From Motacilla alba alba (lineage: Eukaryota; Chordata; Aves; Passeriformes; Motacillidae): DNA of 64,000 bases. Shown in pieces: positions 10,601 to 22,942 of this stretch. The translations under genes were made by a program, and so were the position numbers. Under the pieces are notes generated by a model. That model ran no database searches, was not told where the DNA came from, and saw only the letters and a list, made by a program, of their open reading frames with translations. Each line of letters opens with the position of its first letter. The stretch's first letter is position 1. The stretch is from NCBI RefSeq assembly GCF_015832195.1, contig NC_052046.1, positions 32,206,911 through 32,270,910 of the forward strand, written 5' to 3'.

Positions 10601-12945
10601 GCATTATTCTGAGCTAACGTCCATGCACAATGAGAGATTGAAGACATCGCTGAAATAGTACTACTGATTTCTGCACAGCAATGCACAATCATAAAGAATA
10701 GATTAGTTGCGCCATTTTTTTCTTCTACATCATCTGGGTGCAAACAGTCCTCTTGAAAACAATGGAAGATTTCATGCCATTTTGAAAAGTAAATCGATTT
10801 TCAGTATTTACTTTCTCATGTGTGCTTTATCCATGTTAAATTAGTTCAATTTTGTTTGCAATTTTCCAAATAAATATATCTGTGTCAAAAGAGAAAGATA
10901 CAAGTATCTATTTAGATACATTCTGATGCTACAGCTACCTTCAGCTGCATTTTTTCCACTATGTAGCCCGATGTTACAAGGAATGGTCTGAAAAAAGCTC
11001 ATCTGTAGGAGCAGAGACGTGAGGTGGGCTGGCAGCATTCACCATTTAGAAGGCCAGGCAAAAAATCAAGATGATCTGTGCAAAGCAGAATGCATCTTTT
11101 ATGAAAACAATCACCTAAAATGATGATCTTTGCAACAAATCTTTTAGTATTATTCTAATAAAATTTAAATCTGCCGAAAAGGTTTGATGCTTGGCTGACA
11201 GCTGTATAATGGATGGGGCCTGAAAACAGTGGGACCCTGGAGCTAGCTGCAGGCTGCATTTGTTCTGGAATCTCCACTGATGTTTTAAAATGCAATGGGA
11301 TTTGGATGCATGCAAAGTTAGAAATTTTTCACAGAGTTACTGTGAAGGAGCAATATGATCTTCAGCCAGATATTTCTTCTTAGTGCGCAACAACCTGCAC
11401 ACCATTTTTGTTGTTTCTTACCATGGAAGTATTCTCCACTAGTCTGATGGAGAAAAGTTTTACATTTGTCACCTTCTAAAATGACAACATCACACTGAAA
11501 ATCATTAGTTAGGAAGACAATATTTTTCTCTAAATATGATTATGAGTCTATAATGATTTCAGGCAGATAGAGCAGCCAGACAGATGTACTGAGTTATGTG
11601 TCTTGAGTTTGTAATAGCTGATTGGGACCTGTGGACTAGTAGTGTCATAAAGTTTTTGAGCCCTTCAGGCTCCTGTGCTCAAGATGTTTCTCCCCAGTAG
11701 TCTTTGAAATACAGTGAGACAATAATACTGAGCAGGTGTAAGAGGTACTTTATGAAACAGATCATGTTGAAAAAATGGTAGTCAAGGTAGAATAAAATTA
11801 ATCTGATTTCCTGAGGTAGTAAAACATAGAAATACTTGCACTACTTGGCCACATGTTTATTCCTTGGATCCTGCAACTAACTTGTAATTAATAATACTTA
11901 ATTTACATCAAATAAAACAGAGAGATAACATAAAACTGTTGAATAAGTAGAGAAAATGTATCCAAATGACTGCCATGGAGAAAGACAAGTTGCAGCCTGA
12001 GCTCAGCAGCTATTGCTTCCATTTGGCCTGCTGGCTAGCACATTAACAAGGACTTGCCATAACACATTTAATTCAAAGCCAGCCACAGCATGATGCCACT
12101 TTTCCAGCTGGTGACGAAGGACGTTGGATGGAGCTTTAAATCCTCCAATATCTAGTGTGACACAGCAGAAGAGCAGGGTAGTTAAAGGATGTCAGGATCC
12201 AGAAATCTAGCAGGAAAATCATCTGCAGAAACTAACCACTGATAACCCTGTTCTGCAGAGAACACATACTGAAAGTTCTTTGTAGTGTGTGGATGCTTTA
12301 TATGTGAGGATTGTTAGTAACCCTGGAAGACAACAAATGACAGTTTTTTGGCAATAATAATTTGTGTTAGAACATAATGGAGTAGTGTGTTTCTAAATTT
12401 CAGTTATGCTCCAAATTCCTAGTTTTCAGTTTTGGAAATTGAACTTGTTTGGGATCAAATTGATAACACTGTTTTACCTGCAGTTACTGGTGAGAAAAAT
12501 TCACATCACTTGAGAGGAAGACAAGATACAGGCCTGCTCCTGTGATGCATGCATCTTGTAAAAGAAGCTGCCGTGATGGAAAGCAAAATACTGTTTATGT
12601 TTTGGCTGTCTGACAAAACATTGTTCAATGACAGTAGTACTAGCTTAGAAGAAACGTGGACCAACAGATGGTCTGTCATCTTCCCTTTATGTCTTCCTCT
12701 GAGGTAATACCTGTGGAAATGCTAGGAGGTTTAAAACATGCTGTCTCAGTAAAATCTCTTGTAGTAATCTGCAAAAACTGTAGCAAACAAGCAAAGGAAT
12801 GACTCTCCTAAGCACACGTTAAGTAAGAAAAGCTTGGGTTCCTTTAGTGTCTGAATACAGGTAAACCATCTTTCCAGTTTTGGTTCAATACAGTTCTCCT
12901 CTTTGAAGACTGCTCTTCCAAAAGAAAATGAAGCAAACAAATAGT

Positions 12946-13012
12946 TGGGGTTTTTTGTTTTGGTTTTTTTTTATTGGTTTTTTTTTGTTTGTGTTTTTTT
13001 TTTTTTTTTTTA
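12946..13012. repeat. T-rich low-complexity tract
   Basis: Blocks of T interrupted by G end in an uninterrupted run of T residues before TAATGAACTGG. Low-complexity DNA. Confidence 0.9.
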
Positions 13013-13434
13013 ATGAACTGGATATTTTAGCTATTATTCTTGAGGTTATTTAGTTACTATTCCTGTAAGAAAGAAGAGGTCAAAATTGTGTAAGACAAGA
13101 CATCTGGTTGCTTCAGAAAATTTGGATAAAAAACTGAATTTAAGACCTCTACAGTAATTTCCAGATTTATGCTAAAACTTTTGCATTTGAATCATTAACT
13201 CATGCTTCAATAGCAATTTTTTGTATGTTATATTCCATTATCAAGGGGCTTATAAAGACTTCTGAAACCAGCCTGTTCTGCTGTATACAGTAGTAACCTC
13301 ATCATGCTGTACCAATCATCACTAGATAAATTTCTACCATGAAAATGAATTTAGCTTGTTTGGAGAATTGATAACTGTCCTAAGGTGACATTATGATGCT
13401 TATATCCCCATTTGTGTGTTCTGTTTATGCTAGA

Positions 13435-14040
13435 TATTATGTTCTGTGCCTTCAAGACTGGCTCTGAAGAGTGAATGTTTTGGTTTGGGTTTTGTTATCA
13501 GCCCGCTCCCCCACGGCTGGCGGGACACAGAGACAGGGAGTACATAGTGCGGCTTTTGCTTTTTGCTGGGCTTTTTGCTTTGCTCTTGCTCTGGCTTCTG
13601 CTTGCTCCTGCTTCGCTCTTGCTTTTGCTTTCGCTTCTGCTCATTAGCTAGTTTAGCTAAGCAGTCCAATTTTTTTTCTCTAGACTGTTTTTTTTTCTCT
13701 TTTTTTTCTTTTTTTTTTCCTTCCTTTTTAGAACTACTCAAACCTGCTCTAAACTAGAACCTAGAAACACCAAGAGCTTGCACCTCGTAGCTTGTAGCAG
13801 CCATCTCCAGCACCGGAGGGACTGGAGGGACTAACAACAGAGCAACCACCGGAGGGACTAACAACAGAGGAACCACCCCCCAAGAGAGACTTTATAAATT
13901 TGTCATCCTTTTCAGAGTAGTGAAGGAGTGTTATCATCTGGTATTGTTAATTCTGTGTGCTGAAGGTACTATACCTATTAAATAAACAGATTCTTTCCAC
14001 TTCTCTCTGAAAAAAATCCTTCCCAAACCAATTAAAAAAA
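13435..14040 (+). mobile_element. ERV LTR, forward orientation (approximate ends)
   Basis: Recognisable blocks in order: ATGTTCTGTGCCTTCAAGACTGG, TTTTGTTATCAGCCCGCTCCCC, a TTGCTTTTGC/CTTGCTCTGG pyrimidine-rich section, tandem 27-bp units at 13821-13874, TATTAAATAAACAG carrying a poly(A) signal near 13980, and a final CTTCTCTCTGAAAAAAATCCTTCCC block. I know this arrangement from songbird LTRs. Borders are uncertain and no TSD was found. Lysine-rich ORFs over this stretch are low-complexity artefacts. Confidence 0.6.
13821..13874 (+). repeat. Two tandem 27-bp units inside an LTR
   Basis: GGAGGGACTAACAACAGAG is repeated at 13824 and 13851 with similar flanking bases (ACT or ACC before, CAACC or GAACC after). 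It is a local duplication within the LTR at 13435-14040. Confidence 0.8.
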
Positions 14041-14356
14041 CTATATAAGTTTACTTTCTAAAAAAGCCTCCTTTTACAAGTTTTCTCCCAAATTTACCCT
14101 AAACTAAAACAATAAGAACATTTTCCTTTGCTTGGTATTCTTTCTAAAATAATAAGTTGCAAAGAGAAAATCATGAACTATTTTGAAGGACATGAATCAT
14201 TTTGAAGGACTTGAACCTTTAATACTCTTGAATGTCTAGCTGCTATAGTATTATTATGGGTGGTATGAAAGAGTAAATCTTTACCTTTGTTTCAATACCT
14301 TTCAATATAGTCACATGAAAGTGTATAATTTTTTTTTCATGTGATGGTTTGTGGAA

Positions 14357-14966
14357 TGGGGGAGACCCCCTTGTCCCGCAGTAGGGAGCTTTCCCAGGCA
14401 GGTGCTGTCAGGGTGCCTGCTGCACCAAGAACGTCTCCGCTTCGATCTGCGCTGACAACTCCTCCAGCCCACCAGATGCACGAGCCCAGATGTCGTAATA
14501 AAAGGTCCACCAGGAAATGATAGGACTCTCCAGATGGTTAAATCCACTGGGCTTTACTGAGGGATCAGAGGTGCAGGGTAGGGATACATCTACAGGTGAA
14601 GGGAACCAGAGCTGGAGAGCGAACAGCAGGGGAGGGTCTAGGATATATAACTGGGGAGAAGAAGGAGGGGCCAGGGTACAATCAGACCAATCAGGTGAGG
14701 ATCCAGGGGAGGAGAAAGAGTGGGGTGATGCAGGGGGAGCCAACCGGGGAGAGGAGGGGGAGTGGACTTTCAGGGCAAACCAATGGGGAAACAAAGAACA
14801 CAGAACTATGTAGAAATGGGGAGTACACAGCAGGTGATGGGCAGAAATCTATTTGCATGCCAACACAGGGAATCCTGGGAGCTTGTTTTCCTTGCTCACT
14901 CTAAATTATATGACAGTGCTCTCCCAGGGCGTCCCAGGCCCATCTCCCCCATGGTCATCTCCCACA
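14357..14966 (-). mobile_element. Solo LTR, reverse orientation, with 6-bp target-site duplication
   Basis: Plus-strand ends are TGGGGGAGACCC and ...CATCTCCCACA. The 6-bp sequence GTGGAA occurs immediately outside both ends (14351-14356 and 14967-14972). On the minus strand it shows CCCATTGG and GATTGG boxes, a TTATATA box near 14650, and an AGTAAAG possible poly(A) variant, in promoter-like order. A 6-bp TSD is usual for ERVK/betaretrovirus-like or alpharetrovirus-like elements. No internal viral region is present. Confidence 0.75.
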
Positions 14967-14972
14967 GTGGAA

Positions 14973-17900
14973 TACATTTGCTTTTGGTAAAAGGGTGTCA
15001 ACTCCCAAGACCTGGTATTTCGGAAACTCAAATTTATGCACAAAAATATGATTCACTGAATTTTCTTAAGAAGAAAATCCAGGTGTGAAATTAGAATCCA
15101 AGCCTTTATTGGGAACGTAAATCTTCTTCCTTAAAGTTGTAAACATTCAGACTTCTGGACTTGATTTGGGGTTCAGTTCTAGATAAAGAAGTGTTCCCCA
15201 CTTATCAGAGGCTTCTGGATTTGAAGCACATGCGTATCTGTTTTGCAAGTTCTGGAAAAGGACACTCTCACTACCCAGGTGTTTTTCATTACAGTGGACT
15301 GGATCAGCCAGGAACATAACGTCTGCTAAGATGCCACACCCTTGTCTTCAAAGAGTATACAATATTGGTTGATGCTTTATGATACTAGGCTGTTTTCACA
15401 TCAGAGACCTTTTTCTTTTTCATGATGCCCGGATACTTTTTGTTCTAGTAAGTAGCTAATGTTAACAGTTTCAGCCTCTCTTTTAACATCAATAATATTC
15501 TGTATAAACTTAAACATAACTGATTTATAAATATGTAGTGATCTGGCTTTTAGTAGGAGAGTATAACAAGGAAAAACTGTGGAGCTTACAATTTGTTGAA
15601 AGAAAAACATGATCAAAGACTTCAGCTGCTATGACAACCTGCTTTCTAATGAGCAAAACAAAGTTCATAAAGGGCTGTGCTTAATGATACCTTGCTTTTA
15701 AGACAGTATACTTCCTGTAATTTTTAAAGACTTCATTAAAACATCATTTGTCTTTTAAGAGCAAAATGAAAAATTACTTGTTTCTGATAATTGGTCTTGC
15801 TCTCTAATAGTCTGCAAGGCTTGTTCAATCATTTATTTTTAAAAGGATTGTGGCTACTTTTGGAGTACTTGCACCATACAGAAAAAAAAGAATGCAGCTC
15901 TCTACAGACCCAAAACAAATCATGTGTTCAGAGATTTTCATTTTCACAGAAATTGATAAGAATAGTTAGTTGTATTTCAGATGGTTTTAATAAGATATTA
16001 AAACCCTGTAAATGATCATTTACTTGGTTTTGAGAAGTAGTGTCTTGCCACACAAAAAGAAGAAAAATACAGTGGTTTTTGATACAAAGTTGGATGGCAG
16101 AATTTAAAAGAAGTGTCTTCTACCCAGACTGGAGCATCTTCCTGCTAACCTCATTGCTGTTTTGAAAACCATATTTTTCTTGCTTTAAGTAAATTCATCT
16201 TTTCAAACCAAGACTCACTCAGAATACTGTGCTTTGGTGTCGCCTCTGTACTGACAGTAAACATTATTCACTGTCTAGAAATTCATATTGCTCAAGCTTG
16301 TGCTCCTGTGTATCCCTGCCTGTCTACCTCATCCATTCCTATGGCTCACGACTTAGCATCTGCAGTGGCATTTTGGTGTCTTCCATTCTAGCTGTGTGGT
16401 TGGCCTAGCACAGCTGTTCTGTGATGATTGTTTCTTTACTTCCTGAAAGAGCAATATGTTTCAAAATTTCATTGTTATAAATGGTATTTGCACAATATGG
16501 CACACAGATGGCACAGATGAAACCCATTTAAAAGCTTTATTTATATATATCAATAGTATGGCAATGTTTCACACCCTTATGTCCTAGATACTACTGCCAT
16601 GATGTAGATATTTTATTTAGTTGGAAGTTTTCCGGTTTGCTCTTTCCAAACTCTGCCCGTTAATCAGCCAAAAGACATGCTGTATCTTGTGGTGCATTTT
16701 GTCAGGCCCTTGTACAAACAGCTGTCATCCGGTAGATGTATGACTAAGGCGACAAAACTTTTTGATAGCTTCCCACCATATGTTTCTGTTTAAACTTTAC
16801 CTGGTGGAGGCATATCTATCACTTCAGTGTTTTTCCACTGCTCATAATGACTCCTTACCCCCTTACAAACGAGGTTATTTAAGCCAGTAATCAGTGATTG
16901 TTTCAGCCGCAAGGTAAAGTGTTTAACATACAACACCTCACAATTCTCTAGAAAGATACTTGAGGGTTTTAAGCTCATTAAGTTAAAGCAATTTCCACAT
17001 TAAAAAAAAAGATATCCAGATCAACCTCTTTGCTTTATCTGAAGGTAGCATAACTGGAGGACAGAATGATATTAACTTCTAATTTTGTTTGTTTCTTTGC
17101 TCATTTATTTGCTAAAGGCAATGGGTAAGAAATGGTGCGGACACTGACCTAACTAACTTTATGAAACATGGACATGGATATCCCATAGGCTGTTGATCTC
17201 TTAAGAAAATACTATGAGAACTCAGAAGTGATTTTGCTTTAGAAATGTTATTATTGAGCTAATCTCCTTTTGGTTTTAATTGCTGTGGGAGTGGGGTTGT
17301 TTGCTTGTTTGTTTTCATTTGTAAAAAGGTAATTTTACTGATTTTACAGTGTTCACTACAGATGGCAATATTTCAAATTATTTTTTATAATGTTAGTCAT
17401 AGGATTCTTAGCATAATTGACCTCTTTATCTTCTGTTGCTGAAGGCCTTAGTTTAAGTTATTTGACTAGATTTGGTTGCTCATGAGAAAAGCTTTTGTCT
17501 CCATACTAATAGCTCATAATAGATCAAAGGCAGTACTGCGACTCTATATTGTGTTCATGCTCCTGAGTCATTCAGCTTATTCTGCCGAAGAATTACATGT
17601 TCAACAAGATGTCATCAAGTAAATATAAGATACAGCTGATGGCTTCTTGTCTTTGTTAGAGAAAATCATTAATTTAATACTTTGGTGTTTATTTAAAAAT
17701 GTGTTATTTAAATTCTTTCTTCAGCTGAAGGATATACAGAAATATTTGACCTGTTGCTGATCTTCCTTTTAGTCAGGTATTGAATTTTCCCATTAAGTTG
17801 ATGTGTTTGGTATTTTTGATGTTTAATATGTTGATCAAATAAGTCCATCCAGGTCTCTGAAAAAAATATCCTTCTTGTCTCCTTTCTTTCCATGCTTGTT

Positions 17901-18013
17901 GCAGGAGAATGGATACCTGTAGCATAATCCCTATTTTCAGTATATGCCAAAGATCACATAGGCTGCAGGATTGACCTCTGAAATCATTGACATGGAGTTT
18001 TTAATTAGGGAAC
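14973..18013. other. AT-rich unannotated stretch
   Basis: No gene, RNA or recognisable repeat. ORFs are short and lack known motifs. Confidence 0.6.
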
Positions 18014-18450
18014 TGATGCTTAGAGAGGCTACCTGGAAGAGAGGCTAGACAGTGTTAAAGGAATAAAGTAGGTCTTTATTAAAAGGCCTTCAGCTGGACA
18101 GTACAAGAGCCCAGCTGTGGCTACACCCAAGATGGACCCAAGCTGGACAGCTGGTCACGACTTTTCACACTTTTATAATTTTTGGCCCATTTACATATTG
18201 GGGTCAATTGTCCAATGATAGCTTCAGGTTATGAAGTCCCATCCTCCTAGACTGCTCTTCTCAATTAGCTGTTGTTTACACTTCTTGAGCCTAAAGCTGC
18301 AATGGTGTCCTTGGTTCTCAGGCTGGAAAATAATTGTTTTGTCTAACTAAACTGTGAAGAGAACTTGCTAACACTTTATATAAAGTTCAGAGTTACACAC
18401 TAAGGCAATACAGAATTTGAAAAATATGAAAGCTAAGACTTAAGGCATCA
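18014..18450 (-). mobile_element. Short solo LTR, reverse orientation
   Basis: Plus-strand ends TGATGCTTAGAG and ...CTTAAGGCATCA form a TGATGC/GCATCA terminal inverted repeat. On the minus strand there is a TTATAAAAG box (plus 18171-18180) and AATAAA (plus 18075-18080) followed by a short R-U5, so transcription would run right to left. Blocks such as GGGCCAAAAATTATAAAAG and CCAGCTGAAGGCC match a family I remember from songbirds. A clear TSD is not visible (GGAAC against GAATC). Confidence 0.7.
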
Positions 18451-18520
18451 GAATCAAGAAATGGATAACAAAGCTGTGATTTGGATAATGACACAGGAAG
18501 AAACAAGCTTTCATTTTTCC

Positions 18521-18547
18521 TTTTTTTTTTTTTTTTTTTTTTTTTTT
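18521..18547. repeat. T27 homopolymer
   Basis: Twenty-seven consecutive T residues lie between the LTRs at 18014-18450 and 18595-19690. Confidence 0.95.
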
Positions 18548-18594
18548 CATTAACTACATCAATGTCTGTCCCATATTCATCCAGTGTTAATCTC

Positions 18595-19690
18595 TGTATT
18601 GGGTTTGCATGGCCAGGTTTTAGTAGTGGGGGTAGTAGCACAGGAGTCACTTCTGTGAGAAGCTGCCAGAAGCTTCCCCCATTTCTAAAGGCCAATACCA
18701 ACCAGCTTGGGGGCAGGGCCACTGCTGGCCAAGGCTGGGCCAATCAGGAATGATAATAAAGCCTTTGCGGTAACATATACAGGAAGAAAAAAAAGAGGTT
18801 ATTGAGAAGATGTAGTTGTACACAGGGAAGATTGGGGGAGAATATGTGAGAGGAACAACTCTGCAGACACCAGGGTTGGTGAAGAAGGAGGGCTGGAGAT
18901 GATCCAGGTGCTAGAGCTGAGATTCCCCTGCAGCCCATGGTGCAGCTCATGAAGAGGCAGCTGCCCCCCTGCAGCCCATGGAGGTAACAGGGATGCAGAG
19001 ATCCACCTGCAGCACAGGGAGGAGCCCCAAACGGGAGCAGGTAGGTGCCTGAAAGAAACTACTTACCTGTGAGAATCCCATGCGGGAGCGGGGTCCAGGT
19101 AGAACATGCATACCTGTGGAGTGAAGCCCACACTGGAGTAAGCTTCCTGGTAGGACTTATGACCCTGTGGGGAACCCACACTGGAGCAGCCTGTATGCTG
19201 AAGGACTGCACCCTGTGGAAAAGGGACATAACTTGAAGCAGTTCATTGAGAGCTGCTGCCCATGGGACGGACTCACGCTGGTGAAGCTGGTGGAGAACTG
19301 CCTCCCACAGGAGGAACACCATGCTGGAGCAGGGGAAGGACTCCTACCCCTGAACAATGGTAGGAACAACTAATTGACCATAATCCCCATTCCTTGTCTT
19401 CCTGCACAACTAGAGGGGAGGAAGTAGAGCTGGGATGGTGAGAGGGTGTGGGGAAAGTGTTTGAAAGGTTTGATTTTACTTCTTGTTATCCTGCCACAAT
19501 TTTTTGGTAACAAAATAAATTAATATCTCTAAGTCTGTTTTGCCCATGAGGGTGTTTGGATCTCCCCATGTGCTTATCTTAACTAATGAACCTTTTGCTA
19601 TATTTTCTCTCCCCTGTCCAGTTGTGTAATATAGTGATATTCCACAGCTTGGGTGGTTGCCTGTTATCCAGCCAGCATCAGCCCACCACA
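18595..19690 (+). mobile_element. Long ERV LTR, forward orientation
   Basis: It starts TGTATTGGGTTTGCATGGCC and ends ...CAGCCCACCACA. It is the fullest of three copies of this family in the window (others: 4571-5374 reverse, 1-229). Visible blocks: AGAAGCTGCCAGAAGCTTCCCCC, a CTGGCCAAGGCTGGGCCAATCAG box, TGATAATAAAGCC, several ACACTGGAGCAG-type internal repeats, and the TTGCTATATTTTCTCTCCCCTGTCC end block. The 5' border is by homology with the TSD-defined copy. No TSD was found. Confidence 0.7.
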
Positions 19691-21127
19691 GGCGGGTCCC
19701 TGCCATGAGATCACATTCTACTGTTAGAAATAATGTATGTTCTTACCACAGAAATCTGACCCCATCCCAGGAGTCTCAGCAGGTTCTACTAGGCTGTGCA
19801 GAGTTTAGTACAGTAGTAGAGTAATAACTCTCTGGAGCCAACAGGTATATTAAAATAGTATAAAAACTACTAAGAGTGATTGTATCTCCTTTGATATCCT
19901 CCATTGCATTGACTGCAGTGTTTCCTTCACCCAGGCTTGGTTTCAGCTTTAGTCACTTGCATTTGCAGCAATGAGAATTGCATAACTTGTAAGAGCTAGC
20001 TTTTATACAACTATAAATCAGAGATAATTTTACTCTTTGGAATCACAGCAGAGAAAGTGAATGAAGACCAACACCATACGTTCTACCCAAATTACTCTCT
20101 AGAAAACTCTAAGCAAATAAAAGAAATAACCTTATTTTCTACAACAATTTTGCAAAACATACTTTATATATTCCTTACTATTTTCAAGTAATACTTACAA
20201 TGGTAGATGTGTGCCTCCAACTACCACAGATATCATTAGAAATAGCATTTAATTATAACAAAACTAATAGTATACTTTTTTATTTCCCTTAAAAGCTGAT
20301 TTGCTTGAGGCTATTACTAAAACTGATTAGCATTTTCAGTCTCTGGAAATTATGTGAATGTTTCTTCTTCCGTGTGACATTAATATGCTCCTTTAGTTGT
20401 GTATTCTGCTTACATGAGCACTTATCATCCTCCAGTTTCTGTGGAGCACTTATTTTGGGACAATGAAAAAATTACAGTAATTATTTTTAGGAGAAACAGG
20501 AACATAGCTCTCAGCTAATAGTTGAAATAGCTGTGAAAGATTCCTCCTTACCCTTGGAAGTCTTAGCAATGGAAAGTCTACAGAACCGCAGCTTACACAT
20601 AGTGGTGTGCATTGTGTCTTCATGGATGATTATAGTTTTACAGTGCTCCTCTGTGACAGAACGTGTATCTGCTTGGGGGTGTAAATTCTGGGCTAGATCT
20701 CTTTAACAGCCCTGGTAGGATGCAGGGAATGAAAAAGACAGAAAGGAACAAAGAAGCAGAGAGTAAATTCAGAAGTAATTGAAATCTTTAAATCAGGATT
20801 GTCCTTTTCCAAAGAAGATGCTCAATTTTAATTATGTAATTTGGACTTAAATACTTTTGTTTTGTTTTGCTTTATTTTGTTTGGTTTTTTCCTTTTGTGT
20901 GAGGAGTAGTCAGTTTCACGAGGGAAAAAAAAAAGCCAGCAACTGGATACAATAATGTGTACACTCTCCTACTGGCCTAGGAGTAAACACATTAATTCCA
21001 GATGTTCAGGGTTGTAAAATACAGGTTATTCTGTTTTGCACAACTATATAGCAATAATGATTTTAAAATTTCTTTTTCCTGTGATTGCCTTGTTTTGCAG
21101 ATTGAAAACTTAAAATAAATCCTTTGA
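19691..21127. other. AT-rich unannotated stretch
   Basis: No gene or repeat recognised. Confidence 0.55.
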
Positions 21128-21784
21128 TCCAAATTTAATCTGGCCAATGATAAGGTGAACATGAGTCAGCTGTGCCCTGGCAGCCAGGAGGGCCACCCTT
21201 GGGGCATCAGGCACAGCATGGCCAGACAGGCAAGGGAGGGGATTGTCCCACTCTGCTCTGCACTGGGGCAGCCTCACCTCGAGTGCTGGGGGCAGCTTTG
21301 GGTGCCACAACAAAAAAAAGACATTGAGCTGTTAGAGAGTGTCCAAAGGGGTGTAACAAGGATGCTGAAGGGCCTTGAGGGGAAGCTGTGTGAGGAGTGG
21401 CTGAGGTGACTTGATCTGTTCAGCCTGGACGAGACTGAGGGGAGACCTCACTGCAGTGACGGCTTCCTCCTGAGGGGAAGAGGAGGGGCAGGCACTGATT
21501 TCTTCACTGTGGTGACAGTGACAGGGCCCAAGAAAATGGCCTGAAGTTGTGCCAAGGGAGGTTTAGGTTGGATATGAAAAGGTTCTTCACCCAAATTGTT
21601 GTTGAGCACTGAACAGGCTCCCCAGGGCTCCACAGCACCAGCCTGACAGAGCTCAGGAAGTGTTTGGACAGTGCTCTCGGGCACATGGTGTGACTCTTTG
21701 GGCTCTGCTGTGCAGGCCAGGAGTTGAACTTGATGATCCTTTTGGGTCTCTTCCAACTCAGCTCATTCTGTGATTCTGTGACTC
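21128..21784 (+). mobile_element. CR1 LINE, 3' fragment, forward
   Basis: CR1 ORF2 C-terminal and 3' UTR sequence: GCCAGGAGGGCCACCCTTGGGGCATCAGGCACAGCATGG, CTGTTCAGCCTGGACGAGACTGAGGGGAGACC, GGTTTAGGTTGGATATGAAAAGGTTCTTC, and GAACTTGATGATCCTTTTGGGTCTCTTCCAACTC, ending in two ATTCTGTGA-like tail units. It is 5'-truncated as usual for CR1. No intact frame remains. Confidence 0.9.
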
Positions 21785-22893
21785 TTAGTATACACAATTC
21801 AAGTTAGGCATAAATTAGCTCTTTCCCCACAAATTAGGAAAATTTTCCCACAGATTAAGAAAATCAATGCAGAAATGTTCAAAAAACTCCTTGTAATAGC
21901 AGAAATTTTTTTCTCCCTTGAAATACACAGGTGAGGTTATATGAAGTACCATGTTAATATTATTCCTTACTTGCAAGAATCCAACTCAGTTAAAATTTTT
22001 AAAACTACAAATCACTTTTGTTGAAATAAATGAAACTACTTGCTGGCAAAAAGCTGCATGAAAAAATGAGAAAAGAGGGTGCCCCAGAAAACATATGCAT
22101 GTGCCCTCTTTTAGTTAGCTCACCAGAGTCTCCTCAAGCACACATGAATAAATAAGATATTACAAATTATGTGCTTGGCTTTATTCCTTCTTCTTTGTCA
22201 GTATCACAGCTGTAATCACCCAGAAAAAGAATGTGAAATTTCAACATTGGTGATTCCTATTTATGTACACAGTACTATTAGAAGGTCACAGGATCACAGG
22301 CACCTGCTTATCCCAAAGCAGAAATAACCATAAATTTTGAGCTTGTAATCTAGTCTGCTGATTTTCTAAATTTCTTAGAAAAATGGAGAAAGTTATTAAG
22401 AAGAGCAAACAAGACATTTTCAAAAATTGTCTCAAAACACATAATCAGCATAGAATGTTGTAGTTTTCTGGGGTTTTTTGGGGTTTTTTTGGTGGCTTGC
22501 TTGGTAGTTACAGTCTTCCGCCAAGCTCTTTCTGATTCCAAGGTACCAAGGTGAGACCAAATAGAAATACTAGGTTCAAATTTCACAGCAGATTATAACC
22601 CAGATTTTAATTGTATCTTTATGTTATGTCTGCAATAATAGTAACTCAAGAAGACAGCTGAGAACATGCAAAGGTAATCTTTAGGTGTGGGGGTTTTATT
22701 CTGTTTATATGTTGAGATACTTGCTTTAGGACCCTCTCCATTGCATGTTAGACTGTTTGGTGAGGTTGTTTTCAGTTTACAGCAGCCTACAGCTTCTAAA
22801 TGACCATAAAAATGATGTGGCAAGATAATGAAGAGGAGAGTTCTTGCTCATATAATCTATCTCTAGGTGTAGCCTTCTTCTAAAAAGATAATT

Positions 22894-22942
22894 TTACTTA
22901 TTACTTAATATTACTTATTATTTATTACTTAATATTACTTAA
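22894..22942. repeat. TTACTTA/TATT tandem repeat
   Basis: The unit TATTACTTAATATTACTT recurs, with imperfect copies across about 49 bp. Simple repeat. Confidence 0.85.

Larger units (their letters stand above)
9791..13434. other. AT-rich unannotated stretch with simple repeats
   Basis: No gene recognised. It contains a G/T-rich block with (GTTT)6 at 10576-10599 and a long T-rich tract at 12946-13012. The 114-codon minus-strand ORF over 10399-10743 is kept open partly by the GTTT repeat and shows no domain. Confidence 0.6.

Noticed and set aside
10399..10743. 114-codon minus-strand ORF
   Set aside because: Part of it is translated from the (GTTT) repeat; no domain or homology recognised.
13430..13741. 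Lysine-rich 103-codon minus-strand ORF
   Set aside because: It lies inside the LTR at 13435-14040 and its composition comes from T-rich tracts and TTGCTT repeats read in reverse.
18393..18743. 116-codon minus-strand ORF with a lysine run
   Set aside because: It spans parts of two different LTRs and the T27 homopolymer.
19059..19373. Several 60-90 codon ORFs on both strands
   Set aside because: They lie within the repeat-rich interior of the LTR at 18595-19690.
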